A stretch of DNA of 64,000 bases, taken from positions 62,001 through 126,000 of the forward strand of contig NZ_JAESVN010000003.1 of the NCBI RefSeq assembly GCF_016765775.1, in the 5' to 3' direction. The notes under the pieces were generated by a model. The model had not been told where the DNA came from. It saw only the letters and a list, made by a program, of their open reading frames with translations, and did not search any database. This DNA comes from Szabonella alba (GTDB lineage: Bacteria > Pseudomonadota > Alphaproteobacteria > Rhodobacterales > Rhodobacteraceae). This document shows, one piece after another, positions 27,657-36,353 of the stretch (its first letter is position 1; each line of letters opens with the position of its first letter). The position numbers and the translations under genes were made by a program.

Positions 27657-28373
27657 ATGAGCGACCTTCTGCACCTGCCGGAAATTGACACCGCGTCGCG
27701 TCCTTCCGTCACGGATCAGGTCTATGAGACGCTGCTGGCCGAGATCGTGGACCTGAAACTGCCGCCCGGCGCGAAGATCTCCGAGGTGGAAGTGGCGGGC
27801 CAGATGGGCGTGTCACGCCAGCCCGTGCGCGATGCGTTTTTCCGCCTGTCGAAACAGGGGTTTCTGACCATCCGCCCGCAACGGGCGACGATAATCTCAC
27901 TGATCGACCCGGCGGCGGTGATGCGCGCGCGCTTCATCCGCGCGGCCATCGAGGCCGAAACCGTGCGCCTTGCCTGCGCGCATCTGACCGAGGCCGATAT
28001 GCAGGCGCTTGAGGCTTTGCTTGACGAACAGCGCGCGGCGGTCGAGGCCGGGGATCGCGCGCAGTTCCATCTGCTGGACGACGCCTTCCATCGCGGCATC
28101 TGCGAGCGGATCGGCCGGGGCCATGTCTGGACGACGATCCTTGAACACAAGATGCAGACCGACCGCGTGCGGCTTTTGTCGCTTGCCTTTGCAGCACCCG
28201 ATGCCTTTGGCGATCATCTTCGGGTGATGGCGGCGATGCGCAGCCGTGACGCGGCGGCCACCATGGCCGCGATGCGTGACCATCTGAGCCGGATCAAGAC
28301 GCAGATCCTGCGGATCCGGGCGGATAATCTGCCCTATTTCGTGCCCGAGGAGCTTGACCCCTCGGGTTGGTAG
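27657..28373 (+). CDS. GntR-family transcriptional regulator (FadR/FCD type)
   Basis: A 238-residue regulator. The N-terminal winged helix-turn-helix is visible at residues 13-80 (VTDQVYETLLAEIVDLKLPPGAKISEVEVAGQMGVSRQPVRDAFFRLSKQGFL), followed by a helical FCD ligand-binding domain (ARFIRAAIEAETVRLACAHLTEAD, then FHRGICERIG, where His/Asp metal ligands are usual). Divergent orientation from uxaC and the shared palindrome suggest that it represses the uronate operon until a uronate-derived inducer binds. Which inducer is not visible. Confidence 0.88.
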   Translation: MSDLLHLPEIDTASRPSVTDQVYETLLAEIVDLKLPPGAKISEVEVAGQMGVSRQPVRDAFFRLSKQGFLTIRPQRATIISLIDPAAVMRARFIRAAIEAETVRLACAHLTEADMQALEALLDEQRAAVEAGDRAQFHLLDDAFHRGICERIGRGHVWTTILEHKMQTDRVRLLSLAFAAPDAFGDHLRVMAAMRSRDAAATMAAMRDHLSRIKTQILRIRADNLPYFVPEELDPSGW

Positions 28374-28377
28374 ATAT

Positions 28378-28404
28378 CCCCCGCGACCCATGGGCCGCGA
28401 GGGG
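28378..28404. terminator. Bidirectional hairpin between the GntR gene and the second dctP
   Basis: CCCCGCG at 28379-28385 pairs with CGCG-A-GGGG at 28396-28404, with a nested CCCA/TGGG pair inside. It sits in the 39-bp gap between converging genes. There is no T-run, so it may be a weak terminator. Confidence 0.4.
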
Positions 28405-28412
28405 CACTGGCA

Positions 28413-29450
28413 TCAGCCGTAACGATAGGGGCGGCCTGCCTTTTCCATCTGGTCGTTATAGGCCTTGAAGATCTCGACCACCCGGGCCTTGACCTCGGAT
28501 TCCGCCGCGATCTCATCCCAGAAGACCCGCGCCGCCGCCTCGACCTGCGCCCATTCGGCATCGGGGATCGTGGTCAGTTGCAGCTTCGGCCCCTCGGTGC
28601 GCAGCTTCGCCTCACCACCCCAATACCAGTGCTGGCGGTAGTAGTGCGACTGTTCGAAACAGACCTGCATCAACTGCTTGAGATTGTCGGGAAGTTCGTT
28701 CCAGCGGTCCATATTGGCAAAGAAATGCCCGATCCACGCGCCCGAGATGTTGTTGGTCAGGAAATAGTTGGTCACGTTCGACCAGCCGACCGTATAGACC
28801 TCGGTGATGCCCGACCATGCGATGCCGTCCAACTCGCCCGTCTGCACGGCGACCTCGATATCCTCCCAGGGCAGGGTGACGGGAACCACGCCGAATTGCG
28901 ATAGGAACCGCCCGGCGGTGGGGAAGGTGAAAACCCGCTTGCCCTGCAGATCGGCAAGGCTGTTGATCGGATCCTTGGTCGAGAAATGGCACGGATCCCA
29001 AGCGCCCGCCGAGATATGTTTCACGCCGACCTTGGAATATTCTTCATCCCAGATCTCATTCAGGCCCCATTGGTTGAACAATACCGGCACATCAAGGCTG
29101 TAGCGGCTGGCAAAGGGGAAATAGCCGCCGAAAACCGTCACTTCGGTCGGCGAGGCCATGCTGTCATCATCCGACTGCACCGCGTCGATGGTGCCGCGCT
29201 GCATCGACTGGAACAGCTCCCCCGTGGGAACCAGCTGATCGGCATAGTAAAGCTCGATCTCCATCTGGCCCGCTGCGATGGCGTTGAACTTGTCGATGGC
29301 GGGTTTCACCACCTCGGCACCAAGCGCCGCCCCCGCATAGGTCTGCAGGCGCCAGCGGATCGGGGTCTGGCCCAGAACGGCCGGGGCGGCAAGGGTGGAG
29401 GCGCCAGCAGCCAGCGCGCCGGTGGTCAGGAATTTTCTTCTGGTGGTCAT
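28413..29450 (-). CDS. TRAP transporter substrate-binding protein (second system)
   Basis: 345 residues. The N terminus has a twin-arginine signal (MTTRRKFLTTGALAAGASTLAAPAVLG), then the mature DctP-type domain with LQTYAGAALGAEVVKPAIDKF and PWEDIEVAVQTGELDGIAWSGITEVY. Tat export means it folds in the cytoplasm, often with a bound cofactor or as a dimer. This branch includes 2-oxo-acid and lactate binders (TakP-like); the substrate here is unknown. A GTG lies three bases before the ATG; the AAGGAG spacing favours the ATG at 29450. It is the last gene of a DctQ-DctM-DctP operon. Confidence 0.9.
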   Translation of the reverse strand: MTTRRKFLTTGALAAGASTLAAPAVLGQTPIRWRLQTYAGAALGAEVVKPAIDKFNAIAAGQMEIELYYADQLVPTGELFQSMQRGTIDAVQSDDDSMASPTEVTVFGGYFPFASRYSLDVPVLFNQWGLNEIWDEEYSKVGVKHISAGAWDPCHFSTKDPINSLADLQGKRVFTFPTAGRFLSQFGVVPVTLPWEDIEVAVQTGELDGIAWSGITEVYTVGWSNVTNYFLTNNISGAWIGHFFANMDRWNELPDNLKQLMQVCFEQSHYYRQHWYWGGEAKLRTEGPKLQLTTIPDAEWAQVEAAARVFWDEIAAESEVKARVVEIFKAYNDQMEKAGRPYRYG

Positions 29451-29508
29451 CACAGTCTCCTTGTTGGTCGGGTGGATATCACGGCGGTTGGCCCGCCTGT
29501 CGGATTGG

Positions 29509-30831
29509 TCAGCGCATCACCCCGGGCAGCCAGAGCGCGATCTGGGGGAAGATCATCACGACGGCCAGGGCCAGCACCATGACGGCGACAAAGGGGATGA
29601 TGGACCGGTAGATATCGGCAAGGCTGACCTCGGGGGGGGCCATGGCCCGCATGAGGAACAGGTTATAGCCGAAAGGCGGCGTCATATAGGCGATCTGGCA
29701 GGTCATCGTGTAAAGCACCCCATACCAGACCAGATCGAATTCGAGGATCCGCACCAGCGGCACATAAAGCGGCGCCACGATCACCAGCATCGCGGTATCA
29801 TCCAGAAAGGTGCCCATCAGGATGAAGCTGATCTGCATCAGGATCAGCACCTCCCAGCGGCCCAGCCCCAGATTGTCCAGAAACAGGTTCTTGATTGCAT
29901 CGACCGCGCGCAGCCCGTCAAACACCGCACCGAAGGCCAGTGCTGCAAGAATGATCCACAGAAACATGCAGGAGATTGCCAGCGTCTGCCGGGTCGCGGT
30001 CTCAAACACCTCCCGTGTCATGCGCCCCTTGGCCACCGCCACCAGCACCGAGGCGACCGCCCCGATGACCGAACTTTCCACGAGCCGCGTATAGCCCAGA
30101 ACGAATGGCACCATCATCGCAAGGAAGATGCCGAAGGGCAGCATTCCGGCCAGCAGCAGCCGGTATTTCTCGGCCCGGGGGACGGCCGCAAGCTCGGCCT
30201 TGGGCAGGGCAGGGCCAAGCGCGGGGTTAAGCCTGCAGCGCAGCCAGATATAGAGAACGAACATCGCCGCCATCATCAGCCCCGGCAGGATGCCCGCCAG
30301 CCACAGATCCTGCACCGATTGCCGCGCGATCAGCGCATAAAGCACCAGCACGACCGAGGGCGGCACGAGGATGCCCAGCGATGACCCCGCCTGAATGACC
30401 CCTGTCACCATGCGCTTGTCGTAATTGCGTTTCAAAAGCTCGGGCAGGGCGATGGTCGCCCCGATGGCCATGCCCGCCACCGACAGCCCGTTCATCGCCG
30501 AAACCAGCACCATCAACAGGATCGTGCCGATGGCCAGACCGCCCGGAACCCGGCCGAACCAGACATGGAACATGCGGTACAGATCATCGGCAAGGCGGCT
30601 TTCGCTGAGCACATAGCCCATGAAGATGAACATCGGCAGGGTCAGCAGCGGAAACCAGTTGATGACCTTCAGCGTCTGGGCAAAGGCAAGGTCATAGCCG
30701 CCGCGATCCCCCCAAAGCAGCAGCGCCGCCACCACCGCGACAAAGCCGATCACCCCGAACATGCGCTGCCCGGTCATCAGCATGACCAGCATCGAGCCGA
30801 ACATCAAAAGCGCGATCATCTCATAAGACAT
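29509..30831 (-). CDS. TRAP transporter large permease subunit (second system)
   Basis: 440 residues with the multi-pass DctM pattern: MLVMLMTGQRMFGVIGFVAV, AMNGLSVAGMAIGATIALPELLKR and VWYGVLYTMTCQIAYMTPPFGYNLFLMRAM. The start codon shares one base with the upstream dctQ stop. It should energise uptake with the sodium gradient. The intergenic gap to the binding-protein gene is 58 bp. Nothing in the operon indicates the transported compound. Confidence 0.93.
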   Translation of the reverse strand: MSYEMIALLMFGSMLVMLMTGQRMFGVIGFVAVVAALLLWGDRGGYDLAFAQTLKVINWFPLLTLPMFIFMGYVLSESRLADDLYRMFHVWFGRVPGGLAIGTILLMVLVSAMNGLSVAGMAIGATIALPELLKRNYDKRMVTGVIQAGSSLGILVPPSVVLVLYALIARQSVQDLWLAGILPGLMMAAMFVLYIWLRCRLNPALGPALPKAELAAVPRAEKYRLLLAGMLPFGIFLAMMVPFVLGYTRLVESSVIGAVASVLVAVAKGRMTREVFETATRQTLAISCMFLWIILAALAFGAVFDGLRAVDAIKNLFLDNLGLGRWEVLILMQISFILMGTFLDDTAMLVIVAPLYVPLVRILEFDLVWYGVLYTMTCQIAYMTPPFGYNLFLMRAMAPPEVSLADIYRSIIPFVAVMVLALAVVMIFPQIALWLPGVMR

Positions 30832-31337
30832 CAGATTTCGCGCCCCCTGAGCCTTGCGATATCACGGATCAGAAAACAGCTGCATTGCAGCAGCATCATC
30901 AGGATGCCGATACACATCACGATCTTGACCGGCGCCATATAGGGCCGCCAGAGGCCGGATCGCCGTTCGCCATATTGCAGGGCGTATTGCGTGCTTTCCA
31001 CGCCCCCCCAAAGCAGCACCGCCAGATAACACAGCAGCGCGAAGATCGTGACCGCGTCAACCATGGCGCGGGTGCGGTCGGACCATTGCGAATAGAAGAC
31101 ATCCATCCGCACCGCCGATCCCAGTTGCAGCGCATAGGCCCCGCCCAGCATGAAATAGCCCGCGAGCAGGAACTGCCCCATCTCATCGGTCCAGACCTGC
31201 GGATGCCACGCGCTGCGCGCGAATGCCCCCCAGAGCATGACCCCCATCAGCGCGAAAAGCAGATACATCGCAATGCGTCCGACCTTTTCGTTGAACTTTT
31301 CGACGATCCGCACATAGGCGATCAGGAAGGCTGGCAT
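30831..31337 (-). CDS. TRAP transporter small permease subunit (second system)
   Basis: 168 residues with about four hydrophobic segments (IAMYLLFALMGVMLWGAFA, FLLAGYFMLGGAYALQLG, AVTIFALLCYLAVLLWGGVE and IVMCIGILMMLLQCSCFL) and the DctQ-like W-x-DE motif VWTDEMGQ. It is the first gene of the second TRAP operon. The upstream 282 bp to the next gene contain GC-rich sequence and no obvious regulator. Confidence 0.88.
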   Translation of the reverse strand: MPAFLIAYVRIVEKFNEKVGRIAMYLLFALMGVMLWGAFARSAWHPQVWTDEMGQFLLAGYFMLGGAYALQLGSAVRMDVFYSQWSDRTRAMVDAVTIFALLCYLAVLLWGGVESTQYALQYGERRSGLWRPYMAPVKIVMCIGILMMLLQCSCFLIRDIARLRGREI

Positions 31338-31619
31338 CTGTGCTGTATTCCAAAGGAAAATTCCCGCGCAGGATGACCTTCATCCCCCCCGCATGGCAAG
31401 TGTTGAATGGCAGGGGGGCTGTGTTTCCCCGCAGGGCGGGGGGTGACGGTGGCGGGATCGGGCAGGCAGAGGCTCAACGAAGGCCCGGTTTGCCCGGCCC
31501 ACCACGGCCCGGTCATGGCTGCGGCGCGGTTTCGGCCATTGAACGGGCCCCCGCGCCCAAATTTTGCCTGCTTCGGCGGGTCTGGTGGCGGAACAAGCCC
31601 CCTTTGATGCGGATCAGAC

Positions 31620-32348
31620 ATGCCCGGACGCGTTTCCCTGTTGCTTTGTTCTCTTGCCCTTCTCGCGGCCCTGACCGCCCCGGTTCAGGCTGATCCGCAA
31701 TCAAAGGATGACCCGAACCTCGTTCGGATCAGCAATCGCATCTTCGATCTGCGCATGAACGCGACCAGACTGCCAAGATCATCTGATTTCATCCCTCTGA
31801 ACCGTGTTCCATGGTTGCGCGACCTCATCGGCAACGACCCGATCCTTGATGGCATCGTGTTCCATATTCAGCAGACTTGGGTGCCGGCGGACTTCTTGTG
31901 GGCCTTTCCCGGGCCAGGAGACCTGCACAGGTCTCGTGAAGGCATACCGGATCGGTTCATCTTCGACGGCTACGACACAATGGCATCAGAACCGGGTGGT
32001 TCAGGACGTTCCTATATGTTCGTGCCCGACGATCCGGCAGAACCCTATTCAATCAGATGCGGCACCCGGACGGGTCGCCTTGACGAATTAAGTGTATGCT
32101 TCCTTACCGTTGCATACCCACCTGATAACATGATCTTCCTTCATGCCCGGATCTACTCTCCCGAGCCGCTGGAGGACCTTCGCGGCAATTTCGCTGCCAT
32201 GGCGAAGCGGATGCGCGAGATCGCCTATTGTCTCGACGTGACCGAGGCGGAGCGGGAACTGGCGCTGGATCCGGACGGAAACCCGATCCTTGGCAACTGT
32301 CGCGTCAAGCCGGGGGCCTACCACGACGCAGGCCGCTGCGGGGGCTGA
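31620..32348 (+). CDS. Secreted protein of unknown function
   Basis: 242 residues with a clear Sec signal peptide (MPGRVSLLLCSLALLAALTAPVQA, cleavage before DPQSK). The mature part has five cysteines, three of them near the C terminus (AYCLDVT, GNCRVKP and GRCGG), so disulfides in the periplasm are plausible. The middle contains FHIQQTWVPADFLWAFPGPGDL and MFVPDDPAEPYSIRC. Codon use and GC are less extreme than in flanking genes, which suggests relatively recent acquisition. It stands alone between a TRAP operon and murD. I do not recognise the family. Confidence 0.65.
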   Translation: MPGRVSLLLCSLALLAALTAPVQADPQSKDDPNLVRISNRIFDLRMNATRLPRSSDFIPLNRVPWLRDLIGNDPILDGIVFHIQQTWVPADFLWAFPGPGDLHRSREGIPDRFIFDGYDTMASEPGGSGRSYMFVPDDPAEPYSIRCGTRTGRLDELSVCFLTVAYPPDNMIFLHARIYSPEPLEDLRGNFAAMAKRMREIAYCLDVTEAERELALDPDGNPILGNCRVKPGAYHDAGRCGG

Positions 32349-32390
32349 GGGCCAGAACGGCAGGACGTCGCCCCCGAGGGTTGCCATGCT

Positions 32391-33800
32391 TCAGGGCAGG
32401 GCGGCGACCAGACGGGCGAAATCCTCGCCGCGTTTTTCGAAATTGGCATATTGGTCGAAACTTGCCGCCGCCGGGGCCAGCAGCACCACCTCACCCGCCT
32501 CGGCCTCTTCGGCGGCGCGGGTGACGGCGCGCTCCATCGTTTCGCAGATCTCATGCGGGATGGTGCCCATCTGCACCGCGAAATCGCGGGCCGAATGGCC
32601 GATCAGATAGGCCTTGCTGACCGATCCCAGATGCGGGGCCAATGCGGCAATGCCGCCCTCCTTGCCCAGGCCTCCGGCGATCCAGCGGATGCGGGGAAAG
32701 GCCTGCAGCGCCTTGGCGGCACTGTCGGTATTGGTCGCCTTGCTGTCATTGATGAAGCGCACCCCCGCCCGGTCGCGCAGCATCTGGCTACGATGCGGAA
32801 GGCCCGCGAAGGAGTGCAGCGCCCCCTCGATCAGTTTCGGCGACAGGCCAAGGCTGCGCGTCGCGGCCCATGCGGCGCAGGCATTCTGATGGTTATGCGC
32901 GCCCGGCAGGCCCGCGACACCCCGCAGATCGACCGAGGCCATCTGCCGCCCCTTGCGCCATTCGGCCAGATGCCCCTTGCGCGCAAAGACCGACCAGCCG
33001 AAGCCGTCCAGCTTCTGCCCGGACGAAATGCGGATCACCCGGTCATCCAGCGGCCCCTGACCGGTCTGATTGGCCAGAAACACGCCTTCGGGTTCATCCA
33101 CGCCGATCACGGCGCGGTCGGGGCCGCCTTCAGCGAAAAGCCGACGTTTGGCCGCGAAATAGCCGCCCATCCCGCCATGCCGGTCCAGATGGTCGGGCGA
33201 CAGATTGGTGAACACCGCGATATCGGGCGTCAGCGCGCGGGCAAGATCGGTCTGATAGCTGGACAGTTCCAGCACCACCACGCCACCTTCGCCGGGCGGG
33301 TCGATATCCAGAACGCCGCGCCCGATATTGCCTGCCATCTGCACCGGTCTGCCTGCCACCTCAAGGATATGATGGATCAGCGCCGTTGTGGTGGATTTCC
33401 CGTTCGATCCGGTGACCGCGATCACCCGGGGCGGATTGTCCAGCATCTCCCAGTCTCGGGTCGCAAGTGACCGGAAGAACAGCCCGATATCATTGTCCAC
33501 CGGCAGCCCCAGCGCCATGGCCCGGGCGATCACCGGATGCGGGGCGGGGTAAAGATGCGGGATGCCGGGGCTGACCACCAGCATGTCGATGCCGGTCCAA
33601 CCCGCCGACGGGCCATTGGCGCGGGTCAGGTCACGCAGATCGTAGCCTTCGGCGGTGGCGCGGTCGCGGCCCTCCTGCCCGTCATCCCAGACGACAACGC
33701 TGGCCCCTCCGGCCACCAGCGCCCGCGCGGTTGCAAGGCCGGACCGGCCCAGACCCAGCACGGCAATCGTCCGCCCCTCGACACCCTGCACCGGAATCAT
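32391..33800 (-). CDS. murD: UDP-N-acetylmuramoylalanine--D-glutamate ligase
   Basis: 469 residues; alphaproteobacterial MurD is often longer than the E. coli enzyme of 438. Motifs include the N-terminal [19 protein letters not shown], the ATP P-loop [19 protein letters not shown] (about residue 130), [12 protein letters not shown] and [17 protein letters not shown]. It adds D-glutamate to UDP-MurNAc-L-Ala in cytoplasmic peptidoglycan synthesis. GGGGAACGGG precedes the ATG. It is isolated from the usual mur/dcw cluster genes, which are not in the window. Confidence 0.96.
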   Translation of the reverse strand: MIPVQGVEGRTIAVLGLGRSGLATARALVAGGASVVVWDDGQEGRDRATAEGYDLRDLTRANGPSAGWTGIDMLVVSPGIPHLYPAPHPVIARAMALGLPVDNDIGLFFRSLATRDWEMLDNPPRVIAVTGSNGKSTTTALIHHILEVAGRPVQMAGNIGRGVLDIDPPGEGGVVVLELSSYQTDLARALTPDIAVFTNLSPDHLDRHGGMGGYFAAKRRLFAEGGPDRAVIGVDEPEGVFLANQTGQGPLDDRVIRISSGQKLDGFGWSVFARKGHLAEWRKGRQMASVDLRGVAGLPGAHNHQNACAAWAATRSLGLSPKLIEGALHSFAGLPHRSQMLRDRAGVRFINDSKATNTDSAAKALQAFPRIRWIAGGLGKEGGIAALAPHLGSVSKAYLIGHSARDFAVQMGTIPHEICETMERAVTRAAEEAEAGEVVLLAPAAASFDQYANFEKRGEDFARLVAALP

Positions 33801-33872
33801 CCCGTTCCCCTTCTGTCTGATCGCGCCGCAAGATGGTTCAGCCCGCCCATAGGTGCAAGGCCCCCCTGCCTG

Positions 33873-34460
33873 TCAGGCCCTGACCGCGCGCAGCGCCATA
33901 TCGGCATAATGGGCCGCAACCTCGGATCGCGACAGCCGCCCGCCTTCACGATACCATGTGGTGACACCGTTCATCATCGCAATCAGCGCCAGCGTGGTCA
34001 GTTTCGCATCGCCGATGCGGAACAGCCCCTGCGCCTTACCGTCCGACAGGATCGCCTGCAGCATCTGCTCATAGCGCCGCCGCATCTCTTCGACGGCTGC
34101 GAAATTCTCGGGCGTCAGGTTGCGCAATTCCATATAGGCGATGAACACCGCCTCGGGCCGCTCCAGATGATGCGCGATATGAAAGCGCGCGAAGCGGTCC
34201 AGCCGGGCCACCGGATCGGGGGCCGCAGGCAGGGCGGCGGCGGCCTCCAGCAATTCGCCCAGATGCGCCGTCATCATGTCAAACAGCAATGCCTGTTTGT
34301 CGGGCGTATACAGATAGAGCGCGCCGGCCTGCACCCCCACCTCGGCGGCGATCCGACGCATCGAGACGGCGGCGAACCCATCCTGCGCGAAAAGCCGCTG
34401 CGCCGCCGCGCGGATCTTCGGGCCGGTGATTTCGGAATGGGAGCCGGTCTTGCGTGCCAT
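33873..34460 (-). CDS. TetR-family regulator
   Basis: 195 residues with an N-terminal TetR helix-turn-helix (IRAAAQRLFAQDGFAAVSMRRIAAEVGVQAGALYLYTPDKQALL, residues 16-60) and a helical C-terminal ligand domain. It resembles FadR/PaaR-like TetR proteins that sense CoA thioesters, but that is only an impression. No obvious target operon is adjacent: it is followed by murD and preceded by a small lipoprotein gene in the opposite direction. Confidence 0.85.
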   Translation of the reverse strand: MARKTGSHSEITGPKIRAAAQRLFAQDGFAAVSMRRIAAEVGVQAGALYLYTPDKQALLFDMMTAHLGELLEAAAALPAAPDPVARLDRFARFHIAHHLERPEAVFIAYMELRNLTPENFAAVEEMRRRYEQMLQAILSDGKAQGLFRIGDAKLTTLALIAMMNGVTTWYREGGRLSRSEVAAHYADMALRAVRA

Positions 34461-34521
34461 GGTCCGCTTCTATCTGACCAAGCGTTCAGTTCAAGAGCCA
34501 AGCAAGGCAGGGCGTGGGCGG

Positions 34522-34555
34522 CCCGAATTTACCGCACCCGAATTTACTGCACCCG
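34522..34555. repeat. Short tandem repeat near a TetR gene
   Basis: CCCGAATTTACCGCA at 34522-34536 is followed directly by CCCGAATTTACTGCA at 34537-34551 and a further CCCG: two 15-bp units with one mismatch. It lies between the divergent TetR gene and the small lipoprotein gene, 62 bp upstream of the TetR start. An operator or slippage product are both possible. Confidence 0.5.
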
Positions 34556-34637
34556 CGCACATCATGACCCCGCCGCGCTTGCGCCCGGCTGTGGCGCGCG
34601 TCTATGGTCGCGCGAACCGTCACAGGCAGGGCCGCAG

Positions 34638-34895
34638 ATGCCGAACCTTCCCATATCGCTGCTTCTTGCGCTGCTGATGACCGCATCCTGCGGCACGTTT
34701 CCTGATCTGGGGGAGGATGGGCGCAGTCTTGCGGCCCCGGGCCCCGCCCCGGTGCTGGTCCCGGTCGAGGATCTGCTGGCGCTGGACACCGCACCCCGCG
34801 CGCGTGCGAGCGGCACCGGCGCGGTCGAAGCGCGGGCCGACCGGCTGCGCAACCGGGCCGCAGCGCTGCGCCGGACCGAGGTCACGCAGGACTGA
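34638..34895 (+). CDS. Small putative lipoprotein
   Basis: An 85-residue protein. The N terminus MPNLPISLLLALLMTASCGTF carries a weak lipobox with the modified cysteine at residue 18. The rest is Ala/Pro/Arg-rich, including VPVEDLLALD and a basic helical end (ADRLRNRAAALRRTEV). The open frame extends far upstream but only this ATG gives a sensible secreted product. Similar small Ala-rich lipoproteins sit before hom in related genomes as far as I recall, without known function. Confidence 0.6.
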   Translation: MPNLPISLLLALLMTASCGTFPDLGEDGRSLAAPGPAPVLVPVEDLLALDTAPRARASGTGAVEARADRLRNRAAALRRTEVTQD

Positions 34896-34998
34896 CAGCC
34901 CCGGGGCCGCATGGGGCGGCACCGGGCCGCGTTGCAAGCCCTGCGGCAAACCGCTAACAGACGCGCGACAATGGACAGCGTGACGAATGGAGATCCCG

Positions 34999-36294
34999 AT
35001 GACAGCGCCTTTGCGACTTGGCCTTGCCGGACTGGGAACGGTCGGCATCGGGGTGGTGAAGATCGTCCAGCGCCATGCCGGTCTGATCACCGCGCGGACC
35101 GGGCGTCCGGTGACGATTACTGCTGTCTCGGCGCGTGACCGGACCAAGAACCGCGATGCCGATCTGTCCGCCTATGCCTGGGAAGATGATCCCGTGGCGC
35201 TGGCGCGGCGCGACGATGTCGATGTGCTGATCGAGGTGATGGGCGGCCATGACGGCCCCGCACGGGCCGCGACCGAGGCCGCGATTGCGGCCGGCAAGGA
35301 TGTGGTCACCGCAAACAAGGCGCTGCTGGCCCATCACGGGCAGGAACTGGCCGAGGCCGCCGAGGCGGCAGGCGCGGTGATCCGGTTCGAGGCAGCGGTG
35401 GCGGGGGGCATCCCGGTCATCAAGGCCCTGACCGAAGGGCTGGCGGGCAATGAGATCCGCCGCGTCATGGGCGTGATGAACGGCACCTGCAACTATATCC
35501 TGACCCGGATGCAGGCGGCGGGCCTGCCTTACGCGACGGTGTTCGAAGAGGCGCGGCAGCTTGGCTATCTTGAGGCCGATCCGAACCTTGATGTCGGCGG
35601 GATCGACGCGGGCCATAAACTGTCGCTGCTGGCTGCCATCGCCTTTGGCACCCGTGTCAGTTTCGACAAGGTCGAACTGGAAGGCATCGGCAATGTGTCG
35701 ATTGAAGACATCAATCTTGCCGATGAAATGGGCTATCACATCAAGCTTTTGGGTGTGGCGCAGATGTCGGGGCGGGGGCTGGAACAGCGCATGACCCCCT
35801 GTCTGGTCCCGGCAGAAAGCCCGCTGGGCCAGTTGCAGGGCGGCACGAATATGGTGGTGCTGGAAGGCGATTCTGTCGGCCAGATCGTGCTGCGCGGCCC
35901 GGGTGCGGGGGAGGGGCCGACCGCCTCGGCGGTGATGGCCGATGTGATCGACCTTGCGCGCGGATTGCGGATTTCGACCTTCGGACAGCCCGCCGCGACA
36001 CTGGCACAGCCGGTCGCGGCCCGGTCTGCCACGCCCGCGCCCTATTACATCCGCGCGACCCTGCTGGACAAACCCGGCGCGCTGGCCAAGATCGCCACCT
36101 GTCTGGGCGAGGCGGGCATCTCCATCGACCAGATGCGCCAGTTGAACAAACCTGGCGAAAAGGACGATCTGGCCGTGGTGCTGATCGTGACCCACAAGGC
36201 AGCGCCCGCCGATATCGCCCATGCGCTGGACCAGTTCGGCGCGACCGGCGTGATGCTGGGCGCCCCTGTCGCGATCCGGATTGAGGCGGTCTGA
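34999..36294 (+). CDS. hom: Homoserine dehydrogenase
   Basis: 431 residues. The NAD(P)-binding motif is at residues 4-18 (LRLGLAGLGTVGIGV), the central catalytic domain has AAVAGGIPVIKALTEGLAGNEIRRVMGVMNGTCNYIL and EGIDAGHKL-like segments, and the last 80 residues are an ACT regulatory domain (YYIRATLLDKPGALAKIATCLGEAGISIDQM). The ACT domain implies threonine feedback. It reduces aspartate semialdehyde for threonine and methionine synthesis. The ATG at 34999 follows GGAG by six bases and is preferred to the one 12 bases earlier. A strong terminator follows. Confidence 0.96.
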   Translation: MTAPLRLGLAGLGTVGIGVVKIVQRHAGLITARTGRPVTITAVSARDRTKNRDADLSAYAWEDDPVALARRDDVDVLIEVMGGHDGPARAATEAAIAAGKDVVTANKALLAHHGQELAEAAEAAGAVIRFEAAVAGGIPVIKALTEGLAGNEIRRVMGVMNGTCNYILTRMQAAGLPYATVFEEARQLGYLEADPNLDVGGIDAGHKLSLLAAIAFGTRVSFDKVELEGIGNVSIEDINLADEMGYHIKLLGVAQMSGRGLEQRMTPCLVPAESPLGQLQGGTNMVVLEGDSVGQIVLRGPGAGEGPTASAVMADVIDLARGLRISTFGQPAATLAQPVAARSATPAPYYIRATLLDKPGALAKIATCLGEAGISIDQMRQLNKPGEKDDLAVVLIVTHKAAPADIAHALDQFGATGVMLGAPVAIRIEAV

Positions 36295-36302
36295 GACGAA
36301 AA

Positions 36303-36331
36303 GGGGGCAGGGCCATCCGGCCTCTGCCCCC
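36303..36331. terminator. Rho-independent-like terminator after hom
   Basis: GGGGGCAG-G-GCC pairs with GGCC-T-CTGCCCCC around a 4-base loop ATCC, followed by ATTTGG on the plus strand. It lies in the 59-bp gap between convergent hom and the enolase-superfamily gene and could stop transcripts from both sides. Confidence 0.75.
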
Positions 36332-36353
36332 ATTTGGTTTGCCCCTCTAGCCG

